From contig CAJVYT010000085.1 of assembly GCA_913009765.1 (NCBI GenBank), positions 1 to 12,477 of the forward strand: a DNA stretch of 12,477 bases. The letters are read 5' to 3'. Under the pieces are notes generated by a model. That model was not told the origin of the DNA, did no database searches, and saw only the letters and a program-made list of their open reading frames with translations. Shown in pieces: positions 12,376 to 12,477 of this stretch. The position numbers and the translations under genes are program-made. Position 1 is the stretch's first letter; each line of letters opens with the position of its first letter. Origin of the DNA: an uncultured candidate division Zixibacteria bacterium (GTDB lineage: Bacteria; Zixibacteria; MSB-5A5; GN15; FEB-12).

Positions 12376-12477
12376 ATGGATGCACTAATTAAAGCAGGAG
12401 GAATCTACAGTTTTGGTTTTGTTATTTTCCATCTGATGTTTTGGCGTATCTTCAACTGGGATGAAGACCTTAGGTCA
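12376..12477 (+). CDS. Start of a membrane protein gene (partial, runs off the window)
   Basis: An open frame of 34 codons runs from ATG 12376 to the end of the window without a stop. AAGGA at 12362-12366 lies 9 nt upstream and makes a sound ribosome site. The peptide begins MDALIKAGGIYSFGFVIF and continues HLMFWRIFNWDEDLRS. The hydrophobic, aromatic-rich run from about residue 7 to 27 is a likely membrane helix, followed by an acidic cytoplasmic or periplasmic turn. I recall similar short multi-helix membrane proteins in cassette arrays, but they have no known function. It lies 17 nt after the core of attC 12, as expected for the first gene of a cassette. Confidence 0.72.
   Translation, partial: MDALIKAGGIYSFGFVIFHLMFWRIFNWDEDLRS

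Overview
The window is a stretch of an integron gene-cassette array. All clear genes lie on the + strand, most are single-gene units, and twelve attC recombination sites separate them. Each attC has an inverse core of the RYYYAAC type, an imperfect hairpin with extrahelical bases, and a crossover triplet GTT. No integron integrase, attI site or resistance gene is present, and the genes are unrelated to one another and mostly hypothetical. This fits the interior of a large chromosomal (sedentary) integron, most likely from a gammaproteobacterium judged by the attC style. The species cannot be read from the sequence. Most cassettes are AT-rich, but the first is clearly GC-rich, so the cassettes have different origins.

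Layout. Bases 1-120 are the 3' end of a group II intron (domains V and VI, with a bulged branch-point A at 114). It is followed by a fragment of a repeated element (121-143). Cassette A holds a methyltransferase/YbaK-deacylase fusion and an overlapping partner gene (174-2182). Cassettes B-E hold an HNH nuclease (2411-3328), a DUF3644-like HEPN protein (3517-4602), a 416-aa unknown protein (4836-6086) and a membrane-anchored unknown protein (6247-6972). Cassettes F-N hold a TIR/SEFIR protein (7070-7810), a HEPN-like protein (7915-8589), a possible PD-(D/E)XK nuclease (8702-9304), a small PH-like protein (9452-9766), a secreted protein (9836-10183), a P-loop ATPase (10292-11338), another HEPN-like protein (11399-11881), a membrane-anchored protein (11898-12278) and a partial membrane protein (12376 to the end).

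The most unusual feature is a short, highly structured, ORF-less repeat at four consecutive cassette junctions (2252-2379, 3456-3501, 4671-4793, 6166-6219). Each copy sits exactly at the G^TT crossover point of an attC. It splits the junction so that the upstream attC reads G|TTCCCC, while the true start of the downstream cassette (TTATGT, TTAAGC, TTATGT, TTATGC) is preceded by A instead of G. In all four cases that displaced start is still complementary to the inverse core at the far end of the same cassette. Two copies are long and fold into a multi-hairpin palindrome that shows a compensatory base-pair change. Two are shortened derivatives. A fifth, partial copy is interrupted by the group II intron. 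The other eight junctions carry no element.

Functionally the array looks like a store of stand-alone accessory genes. Several have nuclease, NADase-like or ATPase signatures typical of anti-phage defence or toxin proteins: HNH, three independent Rx4H HEPN-type motifs, TIR/SEFIR, a P-loop ATPase and a possible PD-(D/E)XK protein. Apart from cassette A, and the L/M pair where one attC is missing, nothing suggests that the genes act together.
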